From TMED78 sp036337035 (GTDB lineage Bacteria; Pseudomonadota; Gammaproteobacteria; Steroidobacterales; Rariloculaceae), in NCBI GenBank assembly GCA_036337035.1, contig JAYZFC010000002.1, forward strand, positions 1-64,000: DNA of 64,000 nucleotides, given 5' to 3'. Below, in pieces: positions 9,369-18,772 of this stretch. The notes under the pieces are model-generated. The model was not told where the DNA came from. It saw nothing but the letters and a program-made list of their open reading frames with translations, and made no database searches. Position numbers and translations under genes: made by a program. Position 1 is the stretch's first letter; each line of letters begins with the position of its first letter.

Positions 9369-11072
9369 ATGTTAAAAAATAAAAAATCACTATGGGTTAT
9401 TATTTTATCTACTCTGCTTTTTGCATGCTCTGATAATAATCAGGATACAGAAACTTCAATAATTCCAGATAGGCCAAATATTTTATTAGTAGTTGCAGAT
9501 GACCTAGGATATACCGATCTAGGTTCTTTTGGTAGCGAAATTCCTACACCTAATTTAGACGAACTTGCATTTGATGGAGTTCGATTAACAAATTTTCATG
9601 GAGGAAGAGCTTGTCAACAAACTAGAGCGATGCTGATGAGCGGTAGAGGCGTCTCCTCTGTCATGGAAAGTCGACCAACTAGGCCAGATGGTCAAAGAGA
9701 TAATATAATCAGAACTAACGTTGCCCTAGTATCTGAGCTTCTTCAAGATGCTGGATACACAAACTTTATAAGTGGAAAATGGGATCTTGGTCTTGAAGCG
9801 CCTCATACACCAACTTCAAGAGGTTTTGACCGAGGATTTGTTTTACTAGAAGCTGCGAATAGACATTTTAATGTTGGAGAGTCATTATGGAATCCTCTCG
9901 ATCCTGATGGAGAAAAATCTCCCTCTTATTATGAAGAAGATGGTAATCCTCTTGAGTATTCTGATCTACCAGATGACTTTTATTCAACTAAAAACTACAC
10001 CGATAAAATGCTCGATTATCTTAAAACACATGATGGTGAATCCCCTTGGTTTGCTTTTATGCCCTTAACTGCTCCACATTGGCCTTTGCAAGTTCCAGAT
10101 GATTGGCTAAATAGACATGAAGGTAAATATGATCAAGGATACGATATCTTGAGAGAAGAAAGAATAAACCAAGCTTCTTTACTTGGAGTTATACCAAATG
10201 GGGCAAATTTAGATAATAATTATAAGCGTTCCCTACCTTGGATCTCCTTAAGTTCTGAACAAAAAATAAGGTATGCTCGATCACAAGAAATTTATGCAAG
10301 TATGATTGAATATATGGATATGAGCATTGGTCGAGTAATTGAATATCTGAAATCTAGCAATCAATTTGAGAATACGGTAATTATCTTCTTATCTGATCAC
10401 GGTCCCTCATCAGGAGAGCACGGTGTAAATCCTAATTGGCAAGAAATTCAAAGTGGTCCTGTATATGATTTAAATAGATTTGATAACAGCTTGGAAAACT
10501 ATGGTAAAAAATATTCTTGGATTGATCATGGAGAAGGCTTCGCAGAAGCTGCAAGCGCACCTTTTAAATACTTTAAGGGTCGTATAAGCGAAGGCGGACT
10601 TCGAGGTGCTGGATTCATCTTCTTTCCTAAAGCTATTACTCAACCAAGTATTGATCATACCTTTCTAACCTATATGGATCTTTTCCCTACACTCCTAGAT
10701 ATCGCTGAAACTAATCATCCTGGAGCAGGAAATTATAAAGGCAGAGAAATATTACCAATCATTGGAAAATCTTTTTGGCCATATCTTTTGAAAGAAACAG
10801 ATCAAGTTCATGGAGAGGAAGATGTTGCTGGTTGGTCAGCAAATAGCACAGGGGCAATTGTGAGAGGTAATTATAAATTAATCAATCACCCGCCTCCAGG
10901 ACTTGGTGGAGGGGAAACTGTTGTTGGGCGTGGAGACACAGGAGTATCAGATGATACGCCATGGGAATTATACGATCTGTCTATAGATCCAAGCGAAACA
11001 AATAATATTGCTTCTGATCACCCAGAGCTTGTTAGTGAATTAGCAGAAATATGGGAAAGAGATTGGCGGTAA
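9369..11072 (+). CDS. Sulfatase-family lipoprotein with non-canonical CQQTR motif
   Basis: A 567-residue member of the alkaline phosphatase/sulfatase superfamily. A lipoprotein signal ends at C20 (LLFAC), so it should be anchored facing the periplasm or cell surface. Metal-site residues appear in VADDLGYTD (D44, D45). The C-x-x-x-R segment at residues 82-86 reads CQQTR, where formylglycine sulfatases normally have CxPxR; whether C82 can be converted is uncertain. GKWDLG and SDHG are other core blocks. It starts 8 bp after ispB with AGGAAAAATT before the ATG, so it may be read through from ispB. Similar to the products at 44252 and 45959. Confidence 0.85.
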   Translation: MLKNKKSLWVIILSTLLFACSDNNQDTETSIIPDRPNILLVVADDLGYTDLGSFGSEIPTPNLDELAFDGVRLTNFHGGRACQQTRAMLMSGRGVSSVMESRPTRPDGQRDNIIRTNVALVSELLQDAGYTNFISGKWDLGLEAPHTPTSRGFDRGFVLLEAANRHFNVGESLWNPLDPDGEKSPSYYEEDGNPLEYSDLPDDFYSTKNYTDKMLDYLKTHDGESPWFAFMPLTAPHWPLQVPDDWLNRHEGKYDQGYDILREERINQASLLGVIPNGANLDNNYKRSLPWISLSSEQKIRYARSQEIYASMIEYMDMSIGRVIEYLKSSNQFENTVIIFLSDHGPSSGEHGVNPNWQEIQSGPVYDLNRFDNSLENYGKKYSWIDHGEGFAEAASAPFKYFKGRISEGGLRGAGFIFFPKAITQPSIDHTFLTYMDLFPTLLDIAETNHPGAGNYKGREILPIIGKSFWPYLLKETDQVHGEEDVAGWSANSTGAIVRGNYKLINHPPPGLGGGETVVGRGDTGVSDDTPWELYDLSIDPSETNNIASDHPELVSELAEIWERDWR

Positions 11073-11082
11073 TTTAAAAGCC

Positions 11083-11382
11083 TTAATCATCATTAGATTG
11101 AATTGCGTTATAGAGCTTAAGCTGCTCCTCGGTGGCTTCAGGTTGGTGCTTTTCCTTCCATTCTGAATACGGCATTCCATATATAATTTCTTTAGCAGCA
11201 TCAAGATTGATGTCTAGTCCTTTTTCTTGAGCAGCTTCAGAGTACCATTTGCTTAAACAATTTCTACAAAATCTTGCAAGAATCATTAAATCAATATTTT
11301 GAACATCCTTATGGCTGTCAAGATGATTTAATAGCCTCTTAAATACAGCTGACTCTAACTCTATCTTATCTTGGTCATTCAT
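11083..11382 (-). CDS. DUF1244 family protein
   Basis: A 99-residue soluble protein recognisable as DUF1244 from FCRNCLSKWYSEAA and the ending GMPYSEWKEKHQPEAT. Two cysteines (C39, C42) form a CxxC-like pair. The biochemical role is not known. It lies 11 bp past the convergent sulfatase and just downstream of the DUF5916 gene on the same strand (gap 11 bp), so it may share that transcript. Confidence 0.85.
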   Translation of the reverse strand: MNDQDKIELESAVFKRLLNHLDSHKDVQNIDLMILARFCRNCLSKWYSEAAQEKGLDINLDAAKEIIYGMPYSEWKEKHQPEATEEQLKLYNAIQSNDD

Positions 11383-11393
11383 AATTCTATTAT

Positions 11394-13565
11394 CTATAAT
11401 CTAAATGTATGAGTATATTTGATGGCAATTTGTGATTGATCAGATTCTAAATTTTCAAATCTATCTAGAGTCTTTAATCCATGATTTAAAACAATATATA
11501 AATCTCTTCCAGATCTTGGTGTCCACTGGAGTCGACTATTTAAACCAGCAGTATTTGATTCATTATCATACTGGATGAAATTGCTCCAAGACCAACGCAC
11601 ATTGAAAGCATAATTAATCTTTAAACTTATTTCTTTAGTAGAAAAACTTTCTAAAGGTAACTGAATATCATTATATTCGTATGATAGATTGAAATAGAGA
11701 TGATCTGATGGACGGATATTTAACCCGAGGGCATACTCACTTCTTTTTCCATCATAGAAATCGCCAGTTTCAACCTCTATGGTAGGTGCATAATCTCTCT
11801 CTTGGGGCCACTCAATCTCATAAGAAATAGTATTGTAAGAATAATCACCTTTTAGAATATTTATATCATCATAAATGTTAAAATTTTTATCTAAAACGAC
11901 TTTATTTTTCTTAACCTGAACCTCCATTGTAGTGCCTGATCGAGTTTCAAGTTCAATTGGCGAAATAAATAATACAGAATCTTCAATCCCTCCGCTTATT
12001 TTCTCATAAGAATTAAGCTGAATTTGTTTCCTCCAAGATACTAACCAGGGGTTATTAGGTAAATATTTTCGATGTGCTAATACGGACCTAAGATAGGTGA
12101 CGCCCGTTCGGTTTGCAAACCCTAATGCTGGGTTATAATTCTCCTGATACTGAGTTATATTAACTCCACCAGAAAATCCTTCACGCCTAACGATTGCTCC
12201 TCTAACTCCAAATGCTCCTTGCTTACCCTCTACTCCTTCTGTGTCAGACTGCTGAGCCCAAAGACCTCCCTGTACAGTTGCTCCATCTAATAAACGACTA
12301 TTAAAATAATTAAAATCTAAACCAACTAAAGAATTATCTAGTTTGCTATTTGGGTCACCTTGGGTCGCAATAAACCCAATGCTAGACTGCTCTAATATAT
12401 TAGCTGATACTCTAGTTACAAATAAATTCTCATCTATTCCATCTGTATCTTTTTGTTGGGCATTAAGTATGCCAACATTCCACCTACCAATCCTTCCAGT
12501 AATTTTTGCCCCCGCATCTAAATCAAGCGGCGATCCTCTTTTACTAAGACCAACCCTTCTAGAATAAAAGGGTATGCCATTCCTGCCATTTCCGAATGAG
12601 GCAGTCCTATCAGCAAAATTGAAGATATCGGTATCTTGAAGAAAAAAATCTCTTTTTTCAGGATAAAACAATGAAAAACGAGTTAAGTTTACTCTCTGAG
12701 TATCACTCTCAGTTGAAGCAAAATCAGTATTAAGAGTAAATGATCCTTTTAAAGTTGGAGTGAAGTTATACGTAATATCTAGAGAAGGTTCTGTATCTGA
12801 CATAGAGGTATTATTAGCAAAGTTTTTACTACTTGTTGATACAATTGATGGAGTAATATCTAGCCCTAATCCCTGCTCTAATCCATAAAAACCAGTTATT
12901 GTTCCTAAAGTACTTAAATTAATATTGCCATTAAATGAAGACCAGGCAATCTCTTCTAAATTACGAGCGACTGTTCTCTCGGCAGAAAATCCCCAATCGC
13001 TAAGATCAGGATTAAAATTTATTGTATCAAGCGGGATAGCTATCTCAGTTACCCATCCTCGATCATTTATTGTTGATCTTGCCTCCCAAATGCCTTCCCA
13101 GTTTCTATTTATTTGTCCAACTGAAGCAAAAACACCATCTGCTGTTGCACCGTTTGGATTTACCTGAAAATAATATCCGCTTCTCCTATTATTAAAAGGG
13201 TCTAAATAAATAGTAAATGAGTCATCAAATCGCAAAGTTGCATTCTTGATTAAATTTCTAGCTGTAATTTGATCAGGCTCAGTATCAAGAAGCTCCGCTG
13301 CAACATAAAAATAGTCTTCATCATAAGTAATATACATAAGAGTTCTTTGCGAAGGCTGGACATGATCAAAGGGTGCATATTGATGGAAATCTTCAATTGG
13401 AGAAATAGCAGCCCAAGTATCTTCATCTAAGATACCATCAATAATTGGTGTTGAAATAGCCCTACTTATAGAAACTGACTTATTTCTATCAATTGCAATA
13501 TCTTGGGCAAAAACACTAGAAAAAAGAAATAAAAATAAGCAGCTAGAAAAGTATAGTTTTTTCAT
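11394..13565 (-). CDS. DUF5916-type surface protein with N-terminal CBM9-like domain
   Basis: A large exported protein. The open frame begins at 13604, but the ATG at 13565 (residue 14) starts a clean Sec signal peptide, MKKLYFSSCLFLFLFSSVFAQ, and is preferred. Residues ~45-240 resemble a family 9 carbohydrate-binding domain (PIIDGILDEDTW; FxxYLDPFNNRRSGYYFQVN). The rest fits DUF5916: FFPEKRDFFLQD-like sequence and many alternating polar/aromatic strands ending in an aromatic-rich YTHTFRL, which suggests an outer-membrane barrel. A close relative lies at 47705. Both sit beside lipoprotein sulfatases, so a role in binding or uptake of a sulfated glycan is plausible but unproved. Confidence 0.8.
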   Translation of the reverse strand: MKKLYFSSCLFLFLFSSVFAQDIAIDRNKSVSISRAISTPIIDGILDEDTWAAISPIEDFHQYAPFDHVQPSQRTLMYITYDEDYFYVAAELLDTEPDQITARNLIKNATLRFDDSFTIYLDPFNNRRSGYYFQVNPNGATADGVFASVGQINRNWEGIWEARSTINDRGWVTEIAIPLDTINFNPDLSDWGFSAERTVARNLEEIAWSSFNGNINLSTLGTITGFYGLEQGLGLDITPSIVSTSSKNFANNTSMSDTEPSLDITYNFTPTLKGSFTLNTDFASTESDTQRVNLTRFSLFYPEKRDFFLQDTDIFNFADRTASFGNGRNGIPFYSRRVGLSKRGSPLDLDAGAKITGRIGRWNVGILNAQQKDTDGIDENLFVTRVSANILEQSSIGFIATQGDPNSKLDNSLVGLDFNYFNSRLLDGATVQGGLWAQQSDTEGVEGKQGAFGVRGAIVRREGFSGGVNITQYQENYNPALGFANRTGVTYLRSVLAHRKYLPNNPWLVSWRKQIQLNSYEKISGGIEDSVLFISPIELETRSGTTMEVQVKKNKVVLDKNFNIYDDINILKGDYSYNTISYEIEWPQERDYAPTIEVETGDFYDGKRSEYALGLNIRPSDHLYFNLSYEYNDIQLPLESFSTKEISLKINYAFNVRWSWSNFIQYDNESNTAGLNSRLQWTPRSGRDLYIVLNHGLKTLDRFENLESDQSQIAIKYTHTFRL

Positions 13566-13695
13566 AAAGGCGATATGTTGGTCAATAAAAATAGATTTTA
13601 TCATGCAAAGAGTAATAAAAGAATAATTTTATGATTGATTATTCTTGTATTAAAATTAGCAAAAATTAGTGAATATCGATATAATTTAAAACAAC

Positions 13696-13965
13696 ATGAA
13701 AGAGTTAAATAATAAAAATACTTCTATCTTAATTCTTCTATTTTTCATGATAGTTGGGATAGTTGGTCATGAAATAACCCATAATTTTACCGATGACTTT
13801 ACTTGTGTAGCATGTGAAGTTAGTGATGATGATATAACGATTGCTAACATTTCTTATGTAACCTCAATTAAGAATATAAATATTGCTATATATGAAATTA
13901 AATATTTCTTTGATAATAAATATAGCCCCTACTTATCAAGATCACCTCCTTTACCTCTTATATAA
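13696..13965 (+). CDS. Small CxxC membrane/exported protein upstream of zinc receptors
   Basis: An 89-residue protein with one N-terminal hydrophobic segment (residues ~10-24), a CVAC pair near residue 40, several Asp/His residues and a C-terminal SRSPPLPLI. The length, the CxxC and the Pro-rich end recall DUF2946-like metal-associated proteins, but I do not claim membership. It precedes two ZnuD-like receptors in the same direction, suggesting a role in metal handling. A TATAAT at 13680-13685 lies so close to the ATG that the message could have almost no leader. Confidence 0.6.
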   Translation: MKELNNKNTSILILLFFMIVGIVGHEITHNFTDDFTCVACEVSDDDITIANISYVTSIKNINIAIYEIKYFFDNKYSPYLSRSPPLPLI

Positions 13966-13986
13966 ATTTTTCAAAATTACATTAAT

Positions 13987-14010
13987 ACAATCTATTTTTT
14001 TGTAGATTGT
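13987..14010 (+). terminator. Hairpin with T-rich tail, possible attenuator before the zinc receptor
   Basis: An 8-bp perfect inverted repeat (ACAATCTA ... TAGATTGT) with an 8-nt loop is followed by TTATTTTTTATAT. It sits between the small CxxC gene and the first receptor gene, 27 bp before its ATG. It looks like a weak terminator or attenuator that would lower receptor expression; a protein-binding site is also possible. Confidence 0.5.
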
Positions 14011-14037
14011 TTATTTTTTATATAAGGAGATAATTAA

Positions 14038-16065
14038 ATGAACAAATTTTATATAGGTGTTGTACTTGTGCTAGCAACATCAATGGTTAGTGCTCAACAA
14101 GACAATGGAGTCACTGATGAAATAATTGTCAGTAGTGTAGGTCAAAAATCTGCTGTAGATATAATTTCTAGTACAGATATTGTTGATCACATAACTCTAG
14201 ATAAAGGTATAAATCGAAACATTGGTGAAATATTAGAACAAACCGTTGGTATTGAAAATTCTGCCTTTGGAAGAGCTGTAGGACAACCAATCATTAGAGG
14301 ATTGGGTAGTTATAGGATAAAGGTTCTAGAGAACGGCCTATCATCTGCTGATATGGCAGCAAATGGTGCCGATCATCCACATGCTATGAATGCTCTTAGT
14401 GTTTCTAGAATAGAAGTGCTAAAAGGCCCATCATCTTTAAGATATGGTCCATTCTCTGCTTCTGGTGTTATCAATATGTTATCAGAACACCAATTAATAG
14501 ATGAAAACACTACTACTGGTGGTGATTTCCTATATGGAAATAGCTCAGTAGCAAAAGAAAGTGCAACTCATTTTCATTCATTAATTAGGAGTGGCAATAT
14601 GTTTTGGGGACTATCTGGATACAAAAGAGATAGTTCAGACTATAAAATTCCTGGCTATGAAGAAACAGAAGCCTTGCATGCAAAACATGAGGCTGAAGAA
14701 GAAGAAGAAGGGCATCCTCACGAAGAAGAAGCAAGAGTAGCAGGTACTGCAAAAAGTACAGCTGTTGAAGATACAGGAATTAATTTTCATGCTACCTGGT
14801 TAGGTAATAACAATAAATTTACTTATTTTTTAAATTCAAGTAAATCATTATATGGTATTCCAGGCCACGAACATGAAGAAGAAGAAGGTGAAGAAGAACA
14901 TCACGAAGAAGCAATACAACTTGATATGGAAAGAACCAGATATGGTTTTGAATATACTCAAGACATGAATGGCTTTTTCAATCAGTTCTTGTTTAATTCA
15001 GCTTTTACTGACTATGAGCATGGCGAACTAGAAGGTATAGAAACAGCATTATCATTAGCTAATCAAGCTCAAAATATTAGAATGGAGCTTCTTTATGGAG
15101 GCGATAATACTGATGGAGTTTTTGGATATTCTAGCAATGTTGAAGATGTAACTATAGGTGGAGAAGAAGCAGGTTACATTCCAAGTCACAAAAAAACTAG
15201 TCAGTCCTTATTCCTAGTTCAAAATGTTGAGAATGGCAATCTTCTTATAGAAGGAGCTGCTAGACTTGAAAATAATGAATTAGATGTGACAGGAAATACT
15301 AAATATAGTAAATCAACTAACCACAGTTTCTCTGTTGGAAGTGGTTTAAAACTGTCAGATAATTCTTTAATAGGTGCATCAATTGCACAAAACTCAAGAG
15401 CTCCAAGTGTCTCTGAACTTTATGCAGAAGGTACTCATTTTGACGCTGGAATATATGAAAAAGGAAATAGTCAGCTAGAGGATGAAAAATCTAACTCTAT
15501 AGAAGTATATTATAGATATAACAATAATATTCTTAGCTTAAACGCTTCATACTATAATAATGATTATAATTCCTTTATATATAGAGAGCTTACAGGTGCT
15601 AAAATTAGCAATGTGCCTGTAGTTCAGTATAGGCAAAAAGGTGCAGAAATCTCTGGTATTGAGCTTGAATTAGACTTTGCTCCTGTGAGACTAGGGAATT
15701 TTGATGTTTCAAACTCATTCATGATTTCTAAAGTTGATGGAAAGCTCAGTGGTGGTGGATACGTGCCTCGAATCCCTCCTCTAAACTTTCAATATACGCT
15801 TGATGCAATGTCAGATAATTGGCTATATACACTTAGATATAGACATAGTGACAAACAAGACTCACTTGCTTTAAATGAAATGCTAACTGATTCTTATAAT
15901 AGATTAGATTTTGAAGTTAGATATGAAGCAAGCAATGGTGTTGTTGTTTCAATGCTTGCTAGAAATATAGGTGATGAAGATATTAGAAACCATACTTCAT
16001 GGCTGAAAGATAAACTGCCAGAGCCTGGTAGAGATTATAATTTATCTGTTCAATATAGCTTCTAG
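14038..16065 (+). CDS. ZnuD-like TonB-dependent zinc receptor, copy 1
   Basis: A 675-residue outer-membrane receptor. It has a signal peptide (to about SAQ, residue 20), a TonB-box-like EIIVSS, and a plug with RIEVLKGPSSLRYGP and SGVINMLSE. Extracellular loops carry acidic/His clusters (HAKHEAEEEE; GHEHEEEEGEEEHHEE), the type of loop that captures zinc in Neisseria ZnuD. The barrel ends in the aromatic SVQYSF. A strong AAGGAGAT site precedes the ATG. It is the first of a tandem pair. Zinc is the likely substrate by family and loop content; another divalent metal cannot be excluded. Confidence 0.88.
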   Translation: MNKFYIGVVLVLATSMVSAQQDNGVTDEIIVSSVGQKSAVDIISSTDIVDHITLDKGINRNIGEILEQTVGIENSAFGRAVGQPIIRGLGSYRIKVLENGLSSADMAANGADHPHAMNALSVSRIEVLKGPSSLRYGPFSASGVINMLSEHQLIDENTTTGGDFLYGNSSVAKESATHFHSLIRSGNMFWGLSGYKRDSSDYKIPGYEETEALHAKHEAEEEEEGHPHEEEARVAGTAKSTAVEDTGINFHATWLGNNNKFTYFLNSSKSLYGIPGHEHEEEEGEEEHHEEAIQLDMERTRYGFEYTQDMNGFFNQFLFNSAFTDYEHGELEGIETALSLANQAQNIRMELLYGGDNTDGVFGYSSNVEDVTIGGEEAGYIPSHKKTSQSLFLVQNVENGNLLIEGAARLENNELDVTGNTKYSKSTNHSFSVGSGLKLSDNSLIGASIAQNSRAPSVSELYAEGTHFDAGIYEKGNSQLEDEKSNSIEVYYRYNNNILSLNASYYNNDYNSFIYRELTGAKISNVPVVQYRQKGAEISGIELELDFAPVRLGNFDVSNSFMISKVDGKLSGGGYVPRIPPLNFQYTLDAMSDNWLYTLRYRHSDKQDSLALNEMLTDSYNRLDFEVRYEASNGVVVSMLARNIGDEDIRNHTSWLKDKLPEPGRDYNLSVQYSF

Positions 16066-16077
16066 ATCTTAGTAAAA

Positions 16078-16112
16078 ATGAAGGCAGTCTTCCAGTTGAT
16101 GACTGCCTTCAT
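16078..16112 (+). terminator. Strong hairpin between the two zinc receptors
   Basis: A 12-bp perfect stem (ATGAAGGCAGTC ... GACTGCCTTCAT, loop 16090-16100) begins 12 bp after the first receptor's stop. The following sequence is only mildly T-rich (TATTAAG), so it is either a terminator or an mRNA-stabilising hairpin separating expression of the two copies. Confidence 0.65.
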
Positions 16113-16164
16113 TATTAAGACCCTATCTCTTGGATTTATAATTAAATTTTATTAGTATAGGATT

Positions 16165-18231
16165 ATGAAAAATATTCATCTCCTTTTCTTATTGTTAACA
16201 ATATCTGTATCTATTTATGCTCAGGATGACCATGACCATGATCATGATCATGACCATGACCATGACCATAACTTTAGTGAAGAGGTTATTGTTAGTAGCG
16301 TAGGTGAAAGACCTGCTAATGAAATAATTTCTAGTACCTATAATGTCCCCCACGAATTACTTGATAGAGCAATTAATTCAAATCTTGGTAACATTATTGA
16401 AAATGTTGTAGGTGTCAACTCGAGTAATTTTGGTAGAGGCGTTGGCAAGCCTCAAATTAGAGGTTTAGGTGAATATAGGGTTAAAGTTTTAGAAAATGAT
16501 CTCGCATCTGGTGACATGGCGGACAATGGTGCAGATCATCCGCATGCTTTTAATGTGCTTGCTTTTTCTAGAATAGAGGTACTAAAAGGCCCTGCTGCTC
16601 TAAGATATGGACCGTTCTCTGCTTCTGGTGTTATCAATATGTTATCAGAATACAAATTAATTGATGAAAATACACCTAGTTTTGGGGATATCATATATGG
16701 AAATAGCTCAGTAGCTGATGAAAACTCAATTCACTTTCATTCATTACTTAGAAGTGGTAACTGGTTCTGGGGACTATCTGGTAACAAAAGAAATGGAAAA
16801 GACTATAAAATTCCTGGCTTTATGGAGACAGATGCTTTGCATGCAAAACATGAAGATCAAGGAGAAACGGACACTAGAGTGTCAGGTACTGCAAAAAATA
16901 CGGCGCTTAAAGAAGATGGAGTTAATTTTCATAACACATGGTTAAGTAATAACAAAAAATTTACTTATTTTATTAATAGAAGTGAAGCAGGATTTGGTAT
17001 TCCAGGGCATGAGCATGAGGAGGAAAATGAAAAAGAAGAGTTAATGACTCTTGACATGGATAGAACCAGATATGGTTTTGAATATACTCAAGACATGAGT
17101 GGCTTTTTCAATAAATTTTCTTTTAATTCAGCCTTTGTCGATTATCAACATGCAGAACTAGAGGGTAATAAAGAAGTTTCTATATTTACCAATGATTCTA
17201 ATAACATAAGAATAGAACTTACTTTTGACGGTTATAACGCTCTTCCTGACCAGAAAGATCACCCTCTATCCTTTAATGGAGTTATTGGATTTTCCAACGA
17301 AAAAAACAACACAATAATAGCTGGAGAAGAAGCAGGATATATCCCAAGCTTTAACCAATCTAGCGAAGCCTTGTACTTTATTCAAAATATAGAACATTCA
17401 AATCTTCTTTTTGAAATAGCTGCTCGATTTGAAAATAACAAATTAAATCCTAAAGCTATCAATCTTAAAGAGAAAAATAAAAATAATAGTAATTATTCTA
17501 TTGGAAGTGGTTTAAAGCTCTCAAATAATTCTTTGATAGGCGTATCAATTTCAAAAAATTCAAGGGCTCCTAGTATTTCTGAGATTTATGCAGAAGGGGT
17601 GCATCATGATGCCGGAATATACGAAAAAGGAAATAGTTTATTAAAAAATGAAGATTCTATATCTACAGAAATATACTATAGATATAGTAACGATCTTTTT
17701 AATTTAAATGCTGCATACTTTAGCAATGACTTTAATAGCTTTATTTATAGACATATTACTAATATCAAAGTAGGTAAAATACCTGTAATTGAGTATAGGC
17801 AAAAAGGTGCAGAAATTTCTGGTACTGAACTTGAAATTAGTTTTGATAACATAGCTCTAGGAAACTTTATTGTTTCTCATTCATTGATGATGTCTAAAAT
17901 TAATGGAAAACTTAATAATGGTGCATACATACCGAGAATCCCTCCTCTAAACTTTCAATATACGCTTGATGCAATGTCAGATAATTGGCTATATACACTT
18001 AGATATAAATATAGTGACAAACAAGACTCACTTGCTTTCAATGAAATGCTAACTGATTCTTATAATAGATTAGATTTTGAAGTTAGTTATAAAGCAAGCA
18101 ATAATATATTTTTTATATTGCTTATGAGAAATATAGGTGATGAAGATATCAGAAATCATACTTCTTGGTTGAAAGATAAACTGCCAGAGCCTGGTAGAGA
18201 TTATAATTTATCTGTTCAATATAGCTTCTAG
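16165..18231 (+). CDS. ZnuD-like TonB-dependent zinc receptor, copy 2
   Basis: A 688-residue paralogue of the preceding receptor. After the signal peptide the mature N-terminus carries a run of alternating His and Asp (about eight HD units, DNA at about 16225-16270), a probable metal chelator. Plug and barrel match copy 1, with shorter His/Glu loops (HAKHEDQGE; GHEHEEENEKEE). Several tracts are identical at DNA level to copy 1, notably about 70 bp at 17937-18007 and the final ~55 bp. The copies probably differ in metal affinity or in timing of expression; that is inference. Confidence 0.87.
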   Translation: MKNIHLLFLLLTISVSIYAQDDHDHDHDHDHDHDHNFSEEVIVSSVGERPANEIISSTYNVPHELLDRAINSNLGNIIENVVGVNSSNFGRGVGKPQIRGLGEYRVKVLENDLASGDMADNGADHPHAFNVLAFSRIEVLKGPAALRYGPFSASGVINMLSEYKLIDENTPSFGDIIYGNSSVADENSIHFHSLLRSGNWFWGLSGNKRNGKDYKIPGFMETDALHAKHEDQGETDTRVSGTAKNTALKEDGVNFHNTWLSNNKKFTYFINRSEAGFGIPGHEHEEENEKEELMTLDMDRTRYGFEYTQDMSGFFNKFSFNSAFVDYQHAELEGNKEVSIFTNDSNNIRIELTFDGYNALPDQKDHPLSFNGVIGFSNEKNNTIIAGEEAGYIPSFNQSSEALYFIQNIEHSNLLFEIAARFENNKLNPKAINLKEKNKNNSNYSIGSGLKLSNNSLIGVSISKNSRAPSISEIYAEGVHHDAGIYEKGNSLLKNEDSISTEIYYRYSNDLFNLNAAYFSNDFNSFIYRHITNIKVGKIPVIEYRQKGAEISGTELEISFDNIALGNFIVSHSLMMSKINGKLNNGAYIPRIPPLNFQYTLDAMSDNWLYTLRYKYSDKQDSLAFNEMLTDSYNRLDFEVSYKASNNIFFILLMRNIGDEDIRNHTSWLKDKLPEPGRDYNLSVQYSF

Positions 18232-18253
18232 ATAATAACAATAATATTATTAC

Positions 18254-18772
18254 TTACTTTAGCAGATTGCCTTCATCATCAAGATCTAAGCCAGTCTTTC
18301 TTGCTTGATCAAGCACTTTAGCTGGCCAGATCACATGGCCTGCATCCGTCCCACCTACAATTGTCATCATTAACGCATATTCTTTGCCAATGTTTCTAAA
18401 ACTTCTCATAACACCTGCAGGAACGGAAACAATATCGAATGCGTTTAACTCAATTCTATTCTCCTCCTCATCACCCCAAAGTATCTCCCAATTACCTGAC
18501 ATAGCAAAAAAAACTTCTACTGTATCGTGAGAGTGAAGTGACGCACCTTTTTCTGCATTAGCTCCTATGTAAGTAACATTAAAACCTTCTACTGCTTTAA
18601 TTGCTGGAGATAAGTTAATATCTTCTGTTACTCCTGAACCAATTACAGTGAAAACATCTCTTTCCATGCCTGGAATAAGAGAATCTACAAAGGCTTTTTG
18701 CGTTGGCTTTAAATCATCAAAACGAGCTAGACGCTCATTCATTTGCTCAGGTGTAAAAGTCTTAGATTTCAT
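18254..18772 (-). CDS. Cupin-domain protein
   Basis: A 172-residue single-domain cupin without a signal peptide. Motif 1 shows H80, H82 and E86 (LHSHDTVEVFF). Motif 2 (VPAGVMRSFRNIG) has Arg where the usual fourth metal ligand, His, would be, so metal binding may be altered. Cupins of this kind include dioxygenases, isomerases and sugar-binding proteins; no substrate can be assigned. The start overlaps the stop of the upstream hydrolase by 4 bp (ATGA), so the two are translationally coupled in the minus-strand catabolic cluster. Confidence 0.8.
   Translation of the reverse strand: MKSKTFTPEQMNERLARFDDLKPTQKAFVDSLIPGMERDVFTVIGSGVTEDINLSPAIKAVEGFNVTYIGANAEKGASLHSHDTVEVFFAMSGNWEILWGDEEENRIELNAFDIVSVPAGVMRSFRNIGKEYALMMTIVGGTDAGHVIWPAKVLDQARKTGLDLDDEGNLLK

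Noticed and set aside
16219..16275. Short repeat as a mobile-element or array end
   Set aside because: It is a 6-bp codon repeat coding His-Asp after a signal peptide.
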